64,000 bases of DNA, taken from positions 3,811,993 through 3,875,992 of the forward strand of contig JAGGNK010011892.1 of NCBI GenBank assembly GCA_017590115.1. Direction: 5' to 3'. The DNA is from Montifringilla adamsi (taxonomy: Eukaryota > Chordata > Aves > Passeriformes > Passeridae). Made by a program: the position numbers and the translations under genes. The notes under the pieces were generated by a model that worked only from the letters and a program-made list of their open reading frames with translations, was not told the DNA's origin and ran no database searches. Positions within the stretch are counted from its first letter, which is position 1. Each line of letters opens with the position of its first letter. Of this stretch, positions 63,913-64,000 are shown piece after piece.

Positions 63913-64000
63913 GTTTTTCACAGTAAACCTAGAGTAAAATAAGGTTACTTGCAGGCACTCTGGTTTAATAGGAAAATGGTGCAGTGTGTGTTGGCAAGAC

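Overview
This window is vertebrate, and most likely avian, genomic DNA. Short exons with GT-AG boundaries are separated by introns of up to about 10.5 kb. CR1 LINE remnants with the bird-type 3' tail are present, and at least two LTR types that I recognise from bird genomes. The LTR at 63.5 kb is of a kind I associate with passerines; that identification is from memory.

One gene dominates. Almost everything from about 59.8 kb down to the left edge is the 5' half of LAMA3 (laminin subunit alpha-3, long or alpha-3B form), read on the minus strand. I could place 35 consecutive coding exons plus one alternative exon. Together the 35 exons give 4,452 nt, an unbroken 1,484-codon reading frame with every splice phase matching. 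The order is: signal peptide and laminin N-terminal (LN) domain (exons 1-6, 59.8-39.2 kb); laminin-type EGF (LE) repeats with one Ser/Thr/Pro linker (exons 6-20, 39.3-18.8 kb); the large globular domain IV B / L4b-type region (exons 21-32, 18.4-3.35 kb); and a second run of LE repeats (exons 33-35, 2.8-0.87 kb). The gene continues off the left edge. The IV A domain, coiled coil, LG domains and the internal alpha-3A promoter are not in the window.

The promoter side (about 59.0-60.1 kb) is a GC-rich, CpG-rich island without an obvious TATA box. From 60.1 kb to the right end I see only intergenic DNA with a CR1 tail, a hairpin-rich tract, simple repeats and a solo LTR.

The most interesting signal is a pair of homologous but divergent exons, 22a and 22b (16,255-16,393 and 15,938-16,064). 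Both have strong splice sites and the same entry and exit phases. Including both, or neither, gives an early stop, so they look like mutually exclusive exons inside the IV B domain. Other points are two exons (12 and 13) that add one LE module plus the stump of another compared with mammalian LAMA3 as I remember it, a GC-AG intron after exon 11, and a perfect 122-bp AT-rich palindrome in intron 4.
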